From contig DIXF01000005.1 in NCBI GenBank assembly GCA_002448235.1, positions 248,001-312,000 on the forward strand: a stretch of DNA of 64,000 nucleotides. The letters run 5' to 3'. Origin of the DNA: Syntrophaceae bacterium UBA6087 (lineage in GTDB: Bacteria > Desulfobacterota > Desulfomonilia > UBA1062). The position numbers and the translations under genes were made by a program. A model generated the notes under the pieces. The model was not told where the DNA came from, did not search any database, and worked only from the letters and a program-made list of their open reading frames with translations. Shown piece by piece: positions 16,674 to 26,052 of this stretch (position 1 is the stretch's first letter; every line of letters starts with the position of its first letter).

Positions 16674-18377
16674 ATGGCGAATGAACGTATAGGCGATCAG
16701 CTCATAAAGAATGCTCTGATTACCCCCGAGCAACTCCTTGAGGCCCAAAAAGCGCAGAAGGTTTCGGGGACGAGATTAGGGTCCCAGCTGGTAAAGCTCG
16801 GGCACATCAGCGAAGAGCAACTTGTGGAATTTCTCGGGAAGCAATATGGCCTTCCGTCGATCATCCTGAAAGACACTCAGCCCGATCAGAGTGTGATAAA
16901 GCTCATCCCTGTCAACATCGTCCAGAAGTATAATGCCATAGCCTTTGAGCGGAACGGCTCCACCCTCAAGGTCGCGATGACCGACCCCACCAATATCTTT
17001 GCCGTAGACGACCTCAAGTTCCTCACCGGATATTCCATAGACGTCCACGTCACCTCCGAGGAATCGCTGAAGTGGGGGCTGGATCATTTCTATGATCAGG
17101 CCGCATCTTTAGACGATGCCCTGAGCAGCATGGAAGACGAGCAGGGCAATATCGAGGTTGCTACCGAGGGAAGCGATACAGCGGTCGGCGATCTGGAAAA
17201 AGAAGCCGATCAGGCGCCGGTTATCAAACTCGTAAACCTTACCCTCGTCGATGCCATAAAAAAAGGCGCGAGCGATATTCACATAGAGCCCTACGAAAAG
17301 TTCATGCGCATACGGTTCAGGCTCGACGGGATGCTCTATGAAGTAATGAAGCCGCCCATCCGGCTGAAGAACGCGTTAGTTTCCCGGTTGAAGATCATGG
17401 CCAAGCTCGACATAGCCGAGCGCAGACTGCCCCAGGACGGCCGCATCAAACTGCGGGTGCAAGGCGGGAAAGAGGTCGAATTCCGCGTCTCCGTACTCCC
17501 CACCCTCTTTGGCGAGAAGGTGGTCTTGAGAATCCTGGATAAATCCAACTTGCAGCTGGACATGACCAAGCTCGGATTCGAAGAAGGGGCGTTGGGCAGA
17601 TTCAAGGAAGGTATTTACAAGCCCTGGGGAATGGTCCTCGTGACAGGACCGACAGGTTCGGGAAAAACTACAACCCTGTACTCTGCGATTTCGGAGCTCA
17701 ATAAGATCGACAGCAATATTTCGACAGCCGAAGATCCTGTGGAGTTCAACATGCCCGGAGTGAACCAGGTACAGATGCATGAAGAGATCGGCCTTACCTT
17801 TGCCGCTGCTTTGAGATCGTTTCTCAGGCAGGACCCGGACATTATCCTCGTCGGAGAAATCCGGGACTTCGAGACAGCGGAGATAGGTATCAAGGCAGCA
17901 TTGACAGGACACCTTGTCCTCTCAACCTTGCATACCAACGATGCGCCTTCCACAATAAACCGGCTCCTCAATATGGGTATCGAGCCGTTTCTCGTTGCAT
18001 CGTCGGTCAATCTTATCGTGGCACAGAGACTCGCCAGAAAGGTTTGTTCAGCCTGTAAGGAAAAGGATGATGTAGAGCCTGAAACCCTTATCCAGATGGG
18101 CCTGCCTGAAGAAGAGGCTCATAAGGCCGAATGCTTCAAGGGCAGAGGCTGCACCGTGTGCGGGAACACCGGATATAAGGGAAGAATAGCACTCTATGAG
18201 GTCATGGCGGTAAACGAAGCCATACGGGAATTGATCCTCATGGGGGCGTCCGCGACCGAGATAAAGAACGAAGCAATCAATCAGGGAATGAAAACGTTGA
18301 GGCAGAGCGGCTTAACGAAGATTCTCGAAGGCGTCACGTGCGTCTCCGAGATCCTGAGAATCACCATGGCAGATTAA
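16674..18377 (+). CDS. pilB: Type IV pilus assembly ATPase PilB
   Basis: The extension motor that polymerises pilin. 567 residues: N-terminal MshEN/GSPII_E_N domain (about 1-150, a known c-di-GMP-binding fold in some relatives), then the T2SSE ATPase with Walker A GPTGSGKT (about 324-331), Asp and His boxes, and Walker B IILVGEIRD (about 390). A zinc-binding tetracysteine motif follows (CSAC ... CTVC, about 458-500) and separates it from PilT. All motifs are intact. pilT follows after a short gap. Confidence 0.96.
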   Translation: MANERIGDQLIKNALITPEQLLEAQKAQKVSGTRLGSQLVKLGHISEEQLVEFLGKQYGLPSIILKDTQPDQSVIKLIPVNIVQKYNAIAFERNGSTLKVAMTDPTNIFAVDDLKFLTGYSIDVHVTSEESLKWGLDHFYDQAASLDDALSSMEDEQGNIEVATEGSDTAVGDLEKEADQAPVIKLVNLTLVDAIKKGASDIHIEPYEKFMRIRFRLDGMLYEVMKPPIRLKNALVSRLKIMAKLDIAERRLPQDGRIKLRVQGGKEVEFRVSVLPTLFGEKVVLRILDKSNLQLDMTKLGFEEGALGRFKEGIYKPWGMVLVTGPTGSGKTTTLYSAISELNKIDSNISTAEDPVEFNMPGVNQVQMHEEIGLTFAAALRSFLRQDPDIILVGEIRDFETAEIGIKAALTGHLVLSTLHTNDAPSTINRLLNMGIEPFLVASSVNLIVAQRLARKVCSACKEKDDVEPETLIQMGLPEEEAHKAECFKGRGCTVCGNTGYKGRIALYEVMAVNEAIRELILMGASATEIKNEAINQGMKTLRQSGLTKILEGVTCVSEILRITMAD

Positions 18378-18393
18378 TCACTTGGAGGAATCC

Positions 18394-19503
18394 TTGGAGC
18401 ACAGCATATACGATCTCCTGAAAACGATGGTGGAAAAAGGGGCGTCAGACTTACATGTTACAACGGGTTCGCCGCCGCAGATCAGGGTCAGAGGAGAGCT
18501 CTTTCCCCTTGATGTGCCTATCCTCGATCCCCCTGGTACCAGACAGATACTCTATTCAATCCTGACCGAGGCGCAGAAGCACAAATTCGAGGAAGAGCAG
18601 GAGTTGGATCTCTCGTTCGGAATAAAAGGTCTTGCGCGATTCAGAGGCAACATCTTTCTCCAGCGCGGTGCTCTTGCCGGGGTTTTCAGGATGATCCCTT
18701 ATGATATCGTCGCCCTTGAAACCCTGGGCCTTCCAAACGCTGTCATGAGACTCACCTCCCTTCCCAGAGGCCTCGTCCTCGTCACCGGGCCGACAGGAAG
18801 CGGAAAATCAACCACACTGGCAGCCTTTCTCGACAAAATAAACACCGAGCGACACGATCACATCGTCACCATAGAAGATCCCATAGAGTTCGTGCACAAG
18901 CACAAGGGCTGTATCGTAAACCAGAGAGAGGTCGGTGCGGACACAAAGAACTTCACCAATGCGCTGAAGTATATCCTCAGGCAGGACCCCGACGTTGTGT
19001 TCATCGGAGAGATGCGTGACCTGGAAACCATGCAGGCCGCGCTTACTATCGCCGAGACCGGCCATCTGGTGTTTGCAACGCTCCATACCAACTCCGCGGT
19101 ACAGACCGTAAATCGAGTCGTCGACGCTTTTCCTGCCCATCAGCAGTCCCAGATACGGGCACAGATGTCTTTCGTACTCGAAGCCGTAATCTCGCAGCAG
19201 CTCCTGCCGAAGGCAGACGGAAAAGGAAGAGCCCTTGCATCGGAACTGATGATATCGACTCCTGCCATCAGGAACCTGATCAGGGAAGACAAAATCCACC
19301 AGATCTATTCCCAGATGCAGGTCGGGCAGACAAAGCACGGTATGCAAACCATGAATCAGGCATTATTTAATCTTTTCACACGCAAAGCCATATCCCTTGA
19401 CGACGCACTGGGATGGTCCATGGACCCGGACGAACTGAGGCAGATGTTGGCATCGCCGAACCAGCCCAGGGTGGCACCCCCGAATGTCAAGGAAAGGAGA
19501 TAG
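18394..19503 (+). CDS. pilT: Type IV pilus retraction ATPase PilT
   Basis: The retraction motor that depolymerises the pilus. About 369 residues with an N-terminal PAS-like domain and a RecA-like ATPase: Walker A GPTGSGKS (about 131-138), Walker B VVFIGEMRD, and the PilT-specific AIRNLIRE-type motif (about 290) needed for retraction. It lacks the zinc cysteines of PilB. TTG 18394 is preceded 5 bases upstream by GGAGGA and is my preferred start; TTG 18382 adds four residues. Confidence 0.95.
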   Translation: MEHSIYDLLKTMVEKGASDLHVTTGSPPQIRVRGELFPLDVPILDPPGTRQILYSILTEAQKHKFEEEQELDLSFGIKGLARFRGNIFLQRGALAGVFRMIPYDIVALETLGLPNAVMRLTSLPRGLVLVTGPTGSGKSTTLAAFLDKINTERHDHIVTIEDPIEFVHKHKGCIVNQREVGADTKNFTNALKYILRQDPDVVFIGEMRDLETMQAALTIAETGHLVFATLHTNSAVQTVNRVVDAFPAHQQSQIRAQMSFVLEAVISQQLLPKADGKGRALASELMISTPAIRNLIREDKIHQIYSQMQVGQTKHGMQTMNQALFNLFTRKAISLDDALGWSMDPDELRQMLASPNQPRVAPPNVKERR

Positions 19504-19506
19504 ACC

Positions 19507-20700
19507 ATGGCGGTTTTTGTTTGGGAAGGCAAACTCGCAAACGGTACCATCAAAAGGGGCGAGATCGAGGCCGATTCAAAGGGATCCGTACAGCTCCTGC
19601 TGAAACGCCAGCGCATATCACCCACCAAGATAAAATCAAAGCCGAAACAGATCTCGCTGTTTGAACAAAAGGTCAAGACTAAAGAGATCGTTATCTTTAC
19701 CAGGCAGTTCGCCACCATGATCAATGCAGGGCTTCCATTGGTTCAGTGTCTCGATATCCTCTCGTCCCAGCAGTCCAACCCGACGTTCAAAAAGATCATC
19801 GCGCAGATAAAACAGGACGTGGAAGGCGGGAGCACCTTTGCCGATGCCCTTGGCAAGCATCCGAAAGTATTCGACAGCCTTTTCGTAAATCTCGTTGCCG
19901 CAGGTGAGATAGGCGGCGTACTGGACACGGTTCTGATACGGCTGGCGGTATACATGGAAAAGGCCGAGGCCCTGAAGGCAAAAGTAAAGAGCGCCATGAC
20001 CTATCCCATCATCGTGCTCTGCGTAGCCTTCGGCGTGGTAGCCGTACTCATGATTTTCGTTATCCCTACGTTTAAAGACATGTTCGAGCAGTTCGGTTCG
20101 GCCCTGCCGGGGCCTACACAGATGGTGGTGGATTTGAGCGCCTTCTTCCGGGGCTACTGGTACGTCATGATAGGAGCGATCGTAGCGTTCATCATCGCAT
20201 TCAAGTGGATCGGCAGACAGGAAAAGGGAAGGTTTTATCTGGACAGCTTTGCCCTGAAGCTCCCCATCTTCGGCCCCCTTATCAGGAAGGTCGCCGTGGC
20301 AAAATTCACGAGGACCCTGGGCACGATGATCTCTTCGGGCGTTCCCATCATGGACGGGCTCGACATCACCTCAAGGACCGCAGGGAATGTGATCATCGAG
20401 AGGGCGATCAAATCCGTCAGAACCGCTATCAGCGAGGGGCAGTCCATGGCGGAGCCCCTTGCCCAGTCAGGGATATTCCCGGGCATGGTCGTGCAGATGA
20501 TTTCGGTCGGCGAAGCCACAGGAGCAATGGATCAGATGCTTTCAAAGATTGCCGACTTTTATGACGAAGAAGTGGATGCGGCAGTCGATACCCTGACTTC
20601 GGCGCTGGAACCCATGCTCATGGTATTCCTTGGCGGCATCATAGGCTTCGTTGTCGTTGCCATGTACCTGCCCATATTCAAACTGGCAGGCGCCGTGTAA
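19507..20700 (+). CDS. pilC: Type IV pilus platform protein PilC
   Basis: The inner-membrane platform protein of 397 residues that couples the PilB/PilT motors to pilin. Two T2SSF domains (about 65-190 and 270-390) with membrane helices near 168-190, 215-235 and at the C-terminus, and the conserved GEIGGVLD and GEATGAMD segments. It begins 3 bases after pilT, so pilB-T-C is one operon. A hairpin 20 bases after the stop marks its end. The major pilin gene is not in the window. Confidence 0.95.
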   Translation: MAVFVWEGKLANGTIKRGEIEADSKGSVQLLLKRQRISPTKIKSKPKQISLFEQKVKTKEIVIFTRQFATMINAGLPLVQCLDILSSQQSNPTFKKIIAQIKQDVEGGSTFADALGKHPKVFDSLFVNLVAAGEIGGVLDTVLIRLAVYMEKAEALKAKVKSAMTYPIIVLCVAFGVVAVLMIFVIPTFKDMFEQFGSALPGPTQMVVDLSAFFRGYWYVMIGAIVAFIIAFKWIGRQEKGRFYLDSFALKLPIFGPLIRKVAVAKFTRTLGTMISSGVPIMDGLDITSRTAGNVIIERAIKSVRTAISEGQSMAEPLAQSGIFPGMVVQMISVGEATGAMDQMLSKIADFYDEEVDAAVDTLTSALEPMLMVFLGGIIGFVVVAMYLPIFKLAGAV

Positions 20701-20720
20701 GAAGACTTTGACATACACCA

Positions 20721-20753
20721 TATGCCCGGAGATGAAAGATTTCTCCGGGCATA
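20721..20753 (+). terminator. Hairpin terminator candidate after pilC
   Basis: 12-base perfect arms (20721-20732 and 20742-20753) flank a 9-base loop, 20 bases after the pilC stop. GC-rich, with a weak pyrimidine-rich tail instead of a true U-tract. Confidence 0.6.
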
Positions 20754-20926
20754 CCGCTTTCATCCCACTGTTTTTTTAACGATCGTTGATACTCCCGCCG
20801 GAATTGTCCTCTTATCCTTTGCTTTTCATCATGATCTCAAGAAAAGGATATCTTTCGCTGTCCGGAATGGGTATATCCCATTTCCTGTAAGGCTAAGGAG
20901 ACGTTTGGAAGGGAGATACATACATC

Positions 20927-21232
20927 GTGAGCATGTTCGAGATTATCATGTTGGTCTGTTTCGGAGCAGCCTGGCCGTCTTCCATCTACAAATCCTATAT
21001 CTCGCAGACCTCTAAAGGAAAAAGCATCTTCTTTCTCTTTATCGTACTCATAGGGTATTGCTCAGGCGTATTTCACAAGATCTTCTTCAACCTCGACTGG
21101 GTCATTCTCCTCTATGTGCTCAACGGATGCATGATCTGTATCGATATCATTCTTTACTTCAGAAATACCGCCCTGGATAAATTGAGAGAAGAAGATCAAG
21201 ACAAATCCGGGTCGTTTATCAGCTCCCGATAA
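20927..21232 (+). CDS. Small PQ-loop/SemiSWEET-like membrane protein
   Basis: A 101-residue protein with three hydrophobic helices and a polar tail. The segment WPSSIYKSY, followed by a Thr-Ser-Lys-Gly-Lys-Ser turn and a second helix, resembles PQ-loop half-transporters, which dimerise to move small solutes. The similarity is by pattern and not certain. GTG 20927 or ATG 20933 could start it. The 3' end overlaps the convergent deacetylase gene by 37 bases. Confidence 0.6.
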   Translation: MSMFEIIMLVCFGAAWPSSIYKSYISQTSKGKSIFFLFIVLIGYCSGVFHKIFFNLDWVILLYVLNGCMICIDIILYFRNTALDKLREEDQDKSGSFISSR

Positions 21233-21945
21233 CCGACGAGGCGGATCGACTTCTCTTCGCATATAAGGCGGCATTGCTCGGAGAAAAGCACTTCCGTCTC
21301 ACGGATTCTCCAGGGGTCACCTCCAATCGACGGATGCACAACGAGCTCAGCCGGGAAGATCTCGATTCCGGACATCTTCTCTGCGCCTTCGGACATGGCC
21401 CTGCAGAAATAGATCCCCTCCTCCAGCAGGATCGATTCCATCTCCTGGTATATCACCGGATCATACGGGACAGGTTTTCTCGTGGTGAGAGAATATCCGC
21501 CCCTGCTGAACCGCACAGCCGGTATGTGATATGTTTTCATGAGCTCGATAAGCAGGGTAAAGAGGGGAAAGAAACCATGTACATGGTGATGCGTATCGAC
21601 ATGCGTGGGGACGAGGCCGGAACCTAAAAAATGTTCAATCTGAAGGCAGGCGTGATCGCGGCAGTTCCCGAGAAACCCCTTGTCCTGAAAAAGACCTTCG
21701 AGCCTTTCCCGTGAAAATCGTTCTTCCCCGGGCTTATCCCACCCAATAAGTACGTCGAGATTGATATGGAGTCCGAGATGCGCAAGCCCGATTTTTTCGA
21801 GCTTCTCCATCGCATCGCCGGCACATGGGCCGTCGATCAGCAGGGAGGTATCGCTGACGACCCCCGCCTGAAGCCCTTTAATTATCCCCTCGTTGATCTC
21901 TCTGCTCAAACCCAGATCATCGGCATTTACAACGACCGGATTCAT
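21196..21945 (-). CDS. ChbG/YdjC-family carbohydrate deacetylase
   Basis: A 249-residue polysaccharide deacetylase-like protein. VVNADDLGLSREIN near the N-terminus carries the metal-binding Asp pair, LHINL follows, and THVDTHHHVHG gives the histidine cluster of the ChbG/YdjC family, which removes N-acetyl groups from chitooligosaccharides or related sugars. The ATG at 21945 overlaps the upstream stop (TAATG), so the gene is coupled to the zinc-ribbon gene. A TTG at 21963 is possible but less likely. The substrate is unknown. Confidence 0.88.
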   Translation of the reverse strand: MNPVVVNADDLGLSREINEGIIKGLQAGVVSDTSLLIDGPCAGDAMEKLEKIGLAHLGLHINLDVLIGWDKPGEERFSRERLEGLFQDKGFLGNCRDHACLQIEHFLGSGLVPTHVDTHHHVHGFFPLFTLLIELMKTYHIPAVRFSRGGYSLTTRKPVPYDPVIYQEMESILLEEGIYFCRAMSEGAEKMSGIEIFPAELVVHPSIGGDPWRIRETEVLFSEQCRLICEEKSIRLVGYRELINDPDLS

Positions 21946-22418
21946 TACTCGTCGCGATGCCAATAGAGCCGGACAAATCTTTCTCCCTCCGAGTACTTCA
22001 CCTCGAGATCTCCGTTATAAGCCTTATGAAGGGCTTCGCCGATATGCCTTGCCAGATGATCGTCCGTCAGGCTGACCCGGATCGTTCCGTTTTCGCTTGT
22101 GAGACTGATGACCTTTTTGAGCGGCGAGCGGTTCTCTTCCTCTGTAATGACATTCTGGATCAGATTTACAATCTCATTTCTGTGCCTGTTTAGATACTTC
22201 CCCGACACCAGGACTTCTCCTGCAGGGAAGCGGTCTTTTATCCTCCTGCAGGCTGAACAGAGATGCGGCTCCCGAAAGGTATCCCCTTTGTCAGGCCACT
22301 TCCACCTGCCATGCTGGTAAAGTGCCCGGCATTGAGGGCAGTATATCCCTTCTGTGGACTTTTTCCCTTTATTATAAGGGTCATACGTCTTGGGCTGGAT
22401 GGTTCTATCTAAACGCAT
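21945..22418 (-). CDS. Zinc-ribbon protein, BCAM0308-like
   Basis: A 157-residue protein. Two CxxC pairs (CPQC and, about 30 residues later, CSAC) form a zinc ribbon around a GRW segment, after an N-terminal DPYNKGKK stretch. The C-terminal half is an alpha/beta domain. This resembles the poorly known BCAM0308 family. The ATG at 22418 is preceded by AGGAGGGG, which is decisive over an ATG 24 bases upstream. It is translationally coupled to the deacetylase gene. Confidence 0.7.
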   Translation of the reverse strand: MRLDRTIQPKTYDPYNKGKKSTEGIYCPQCRALYQHGRWKWPDKGDTFREPHLCSACRRIKDRFPAGEVLVSGKYLNRHRNEIVNLIQNVITEEENRSPLKKVISLTSENGTIRVSLTDDHLARHIGEALHKAYNGDLEVKYSEGERFVRLYWHRDE

Positions 22419-22566
22419 ATCCCCTCCTATGGCGTTGTACAAATAATGGTAGCATCATAAAAATGAAATGCAAGGGTAAACGATAGGGCAAACAGCCTAT
22501 GGAGTGGGGATTACAAGGAAAGAAAAATTCTTTCAAATTCGAGCAATACCGTATCCCCGGATACCC

Positions 22567-23286
22567 TCAGGAAGGCTTTCCCGGCTTCACTATGATGGGG
22601 CCGCTCACGAGTTCACGGGTAGAGCCGGAAATATCGATCAGAAGGTGGCCCTGCATATCGAGATCCGTAATCCGGCAGGGTGTTCCCTCCTCCGTAGTTA
22701 TCTCATGGTCACGAAGACGGCCGTACCGTAAAAATGCCTCCCTTACCGGGCCGAACCCTTGTTCAGAAAAAAGTGAATACCACCTGTCCATGTTTATAAC
22801 TGAACGCTCCAAGACGTCTTGCTTATCCAGATCTTCACCGATTACCAGAGAGAGAGAGGTGGCCCTGCCTTCAAGGTCCGGGGGCCAGTACTTTTGATTG
22901 ACGTTTATCCCGACGCCGATTGCGGTGATCTTTCTTGATTCACACAAGATCCCGCAAATCTTCTTTCCTCCGGCAAGGATGTCATTTGGCCACTTGATTC
23001 CAACAGGAACGGCACCCCGGGTAAGGCTCAATACGGTTTCATGAATCGCAACCCCGGCCACAAGGGGCAGCCTCGAATCCGAACCGCCTACCGTGATCGT
23101 CATATAGATATTCGACCCCTTGGGAGAGAACCAGGACCTGCCCATCCTCCCCTTCCCGGCAACCTGCTCGGACGCGGTGACAAGAAGCCCGACTTTCCCG
23201 GAATCAAGGGCGAAGGTATTTGTGGAGCTCACTGTATCCAGATCGATTACTTCCCGGACGATTCCTGTTTGAATGGATCTAAGCAT
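22567..23286 (-). CDS. birA: Biotin--[acetyl-CoA-carboxylase] ligase (no DNA-binding domain)
   Basis: Attaches biotin to carboxylase carrier proteins through biotinyl-AMP. 239 residues with SSTN, the adenylate-binding loop GKGRMGRSW, KWPNDI and GIGINVN motifs, and a small C-terminal SH3-like domain. The N-terminal winged helix of bifunctional BirA is absent, so this is a ligase-only form that cannot repress transcription. The ATG overlaps the valS stop by one base (TAATG), so it is coupled to valS. Confidence 0.94.
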   Translation of the reverse strand: MLRSIQTGIVREVIDLDTVSSTNTFALDSGKVGLLVTASEQVAGKGRMGRSWFSPKGSNIYMTITVGGSDSRLPLVAGVAIHETVLSLTRGAVPVGIKWPNDILAGGKKICGILCESRKITAIGVGINVNQKYWPPDLEGRATSLSLVIGEDLDKQDVLERSVINMDRWYSLFSEQGFGPVREAFLRYGRLRDHEITTEEGTPCRITDLDMQGHLLIDISGSTRELVSGPIIVKPGKPS

Positions 23287-25922
23287 TATCCTTCAAGCAG
23301 TTCGTGCGCCTTGAGAAGTTTCCCCAGCTTGAGTTCGAGCTCGTCTTTGATCTTCACCTGCTCTTCTACCACCTCCGGGTTCGCCTTCTGAAGGAAGTCC
23401 TTATTGGAGAGCTTTTTACGTTTTCCTTCCAGCTCCTTTTCCAGCTTTGCTATCTGTTTATCGAGGCGGTCCTTTTCCTTATCGATGTCGATCACGCCTT
23501 CCAGCGGGACATAGACTTCGGCCTCCCCGGTAACCGCCAGCGCACAGTGCTTCGGCCGTGGAGCCCCTTCGGGGATGAGCCCTATCGATTTTACCCGGGC
23601 CAGATCCCTGACAAAGAATCCATACTCGCTCACCGCCGCCTCGATCTCCTTTGATTTCATCCGCAGGACTATGTCGAGCTGGGTCGAAGGCGGGATATTG
23701 GTTTCGCCGCGGATACTTCTCACCCCTGAGATAATGTCTATTATGTATCCCATCTTCAAGGCCTTTTCCGGGAAATCCAGCTCGGAGTCTTCCCGGGGAT
23801 ACCGGGTTATCACGATCGATTCCTCAGGCGATCCCGGAAGGTTCTGCCATACTTCCTCGGTCACAAAGGGAATCATGGGGTGGAGCAGCTCAAGGATGGA
23901 TCTGAATACATGACACAGCGTCCATTTCGTGTACGGTGCGGCTTCCGTGTTTAGAAGAGGTTTCGAGAGCTCTATATACCAGTCGCAGAACGTATGCCAG
24001 GTAAACTGGTAGAGGATGTCGGCAGCATCATTGAAGCGATACTCCTCCAGTGCGCTCCTCGTAGCCCGTATGGCCTTATTCAGCTCGGTCAGTATCCATG
24101 CATCTGCAAGGCTTAAGCTCCCGGCATCAACGGATACGCTGCGGGGGTCGAACCCTTCGATATTGCTCATGACGAATTTGCCCGCATTCCAGATCTTGTT
24201 GATAAAGAAGCGGTAGCCCTGTATCCGCTTGTCGCTGATCCTCACATCCCTGCCCATGGCGGCAAAGGCTGACAGGGCAAACCGGAAGGCATCAGCTCCG
24301 TACTTGTCCATTTCGACAATGGGATCGACGATATTACCCTTTGACTTGCTCATCTTCTGGCCCTGTTCATCCCTGACGAGCGCGTGAAGATACACATCAT
24401 GGAACGGAACAGCGTGCATGAACTTTATCCCCATCATCATCATTCTGGCTACCCAGAAAAAGAGGATGTCGAAACCGGTAATAAGAACATTCGTCGGGTA
24501 AAACTTCTGGAGCTCTTTTGTCTCATCCGGCCAACCCATAGTCGAGAACGGCCACAAACCGGAAGAGAACCAGGTGTCGAGAACATCGGTTTCCTGCCTT
24601 AAGTTATCCGACTTGCACTTGGGACATGCCGTCGGATTCTCCTCGCTGACGATGATCTCGCCGCAGTTTTCACAATACCATGCAGGGATGCGGTGGCCCC
24701 ACCAGATCTGCCGGGAGACGCACCAGTCGCGGATATTGTACATCCATTCATAATAGGTCTTTTCCCACTGCTTGGGGATAATCCTCGTCTTCCCTTCCTT
24801 GACCGCCTTGATAGCCTCTTCGGCCAAAGGCTTTGCCCTCACGAACCACTGCTTTGACAGGTACGGCTCGATGGTGGTCTTGCAGCGGTAGCATTTCCCG
24901 ACAGGGACCTTATACGGCGTCTTGTCGATGAGATAGCCCTGCTCCTGAAGGTCCTGCTCAAGCCTCTTCCTGCACTCGAACCGGTCCATTCCCTTGTACG
25001 GCCCGGCGTTCTCGTTCATGACGCCGGACTCATCCATGATCACGATGATTTCCAGATTATGTCTCAGACTCATCTCATAGTCGTTGAGATCGTGTGCAGG
25101 GGTTACCTTCACCGCACCGGTGCCGAACTCCATATCCACGAAAGGATCGGCGACGATCGGGACGCTCCTGTTGATAATCGGGAGCACAACCTGCTTGCCG
25201 ATCAAACCTGCGTACCTCTCGTCCTTCGGATTGACGGCGACACAGGTATCGCCGAGCATAGTCTCCGGCCTGGTAGTGGCAACCACCACTTCGCCGTTTC
25301 CTTCGGCAAGGGGGTATCTGATGTGCCAGAGGAACCCCTCCTCTTCTTCATGCTCCACTTCGAGGTCCGACAGGGCGCTGTGGCATCTGGGGCACCAGTT
25401 CACGATGTAGTCGCTCCGGTAGATCAGCCCCTCGTTATAGAGTGTAACGAACACCCTGCGAACCGCATTGGAGAGCCCTTCGTCCATGGTAAACCTGATC
25501 CTGTCCCAATCGCATGATGCACCCAGGCGCTTGAGCTGATTGATGATGAGGTCCCCATGCTTCTCTTTCCACCTCCAGACCTCTTCGATGAATGCCTCGC
25601 GTCCGAGATCATGGCGCGACAAACCTTTTGCAGCGAGGTCCTTCTCGACCACATTCTGTGTCGCGATGCCCGCATGGTCGGTTCCCGGCATCCACAAGGC
25701 ATTGAAGCCGTCCATGCGCTTGTAGCGGATCATGATGTCCTGCAGGGTGTTATTCAGCGCGTGGCCCATGTGCAAAACCCCGGTTACATTCGGCGGAGGA
25801 ATCACAATCGAATAGGGAGGCTTGGCGTCATCGTTTCCGTCGGCGTGAAAATATTTTTTCTCGAGCCATAACTTGTACCACTTCTGCTCGATGTCTTTTG
25901 GGTCGTACTCTCTGTCCAGCAT
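23286..25922 (-). CDS. valS: Valyl-tRNA synthetase
   Basis: A class I synthetase of 878 residues. NVTGVLHMGHALN carries the HIGH signature near residue 50, and QKMSKSKGN is the KMSKS loop near residue 525. The CP1 editing domain lies between them, with zinc-type CxxC pairs in the connective region. The C-terminal 70 residues form the coiled-coil arm typical of ValRS. Length and motifs are standard. A hairpin lies in the 130 bases between it and the next upstream gene; no T-box element was seen. Confidence 0.97.
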   Translation of the reverse strand: MLDREYDPKDIEQKWYKLWLEKKYFHADGNDDAKPPYSIVIPPPNVTGVLHMGHALNNTLQDIMIRYKRMDGFNALWMPGTDHAGIATQNVVEKDLAAKGLSRHDLGREAFIEEVWRWKEKHGDLIINQLKRLGASCDWDRIRFTMDEGLSNAVRRVFVTLYNEGLIYRSDYIVNWCPRCHSALSDLEVEHEEEEGFLWHIRYPLAEGNGEVVVATTRPETMLGDTCVAVNPKDERYAGLIGKQVVLPIINRSVPIVADPFVDMEFGTGAVKVTPAHDLNDYEMSLRHNLEIIVIMDESGVMNENAGPYKGMDRFECRKRLEQDLQEQGYLIDKTPYKVPVGKCYRCKTTIEPYLSKQWFVRAKPLAEEAIKAVKEGKTRIIPKQWEKTYYEWMYNIRDWCVSRQIWWGHRIPAWYCENCGEIIVSEENPTACPKCKSDNLRQETDVLDTWFSSGLWPFSTMGWPDETKELQKFYPTNVLITGFDILFFWVARMMMMGIKFMHAVPFHDVYLHALVRDEQGQKMSKSKGNIVDPIVEMDKYGADAFRFALSAFAAMGRDVRISDKRIQGYRFFINKIWNAGKFVMSNIEGFDPRSVSVDAGSLSLADAWILTELNKAIRATRSALEEYRFNDAADILYQFTWHTFCDWYIELSKPLLNTEAAPYTKWTLCHVFRSILELLHPMIPFVTEEVWQNLPGSPEESIVITRYPREDSELDFPEKALKMGYIIDIISGVRSIRGETNIPPSTQLDIVLRMKSKEIEAAVSEYGFFVRDLARVKSIGLIPEGAPRPKHCALAVTGEAEVYVPLEGVIDIDKEKDRLDKQIAKLEKELEGKRKKLSNKDFLQKANPEVVEEQVKIKDELELKLGKLLKAHELLEG

Positions 25923-26003
25923 CTGATTCTCCTCGCAAGTAGGCTTCAGATTTCATAGCATGAAAACTCTGTGAAGGCAAAACATCGGTAAGATTCTGGC
26001 GAG

Positions 26004-26033
26004 AGGAGAGCGCCCCTTCGAGAGCGCCCTCCT
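26004..26033 (-). terminator. Hairpin downstream of the acidic PopZ-like gene
   Basis: 10-base arms (26004-26013 and 26024-26033) with one mismatch and a 10-base loop, about 20 bases after the stop of the minus-strand gene at 26053. No clear U-tract, so termination is possible but unproven. Confidence 0.4.
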
Positions 26034-26052
26034 TTGAAGAAAGACTAATTTA

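Noticed and set aside
25923..26052. T-box leader for valS
   Set aside because: The 130-base gap is too short and lacks the conserved T-box sequence.
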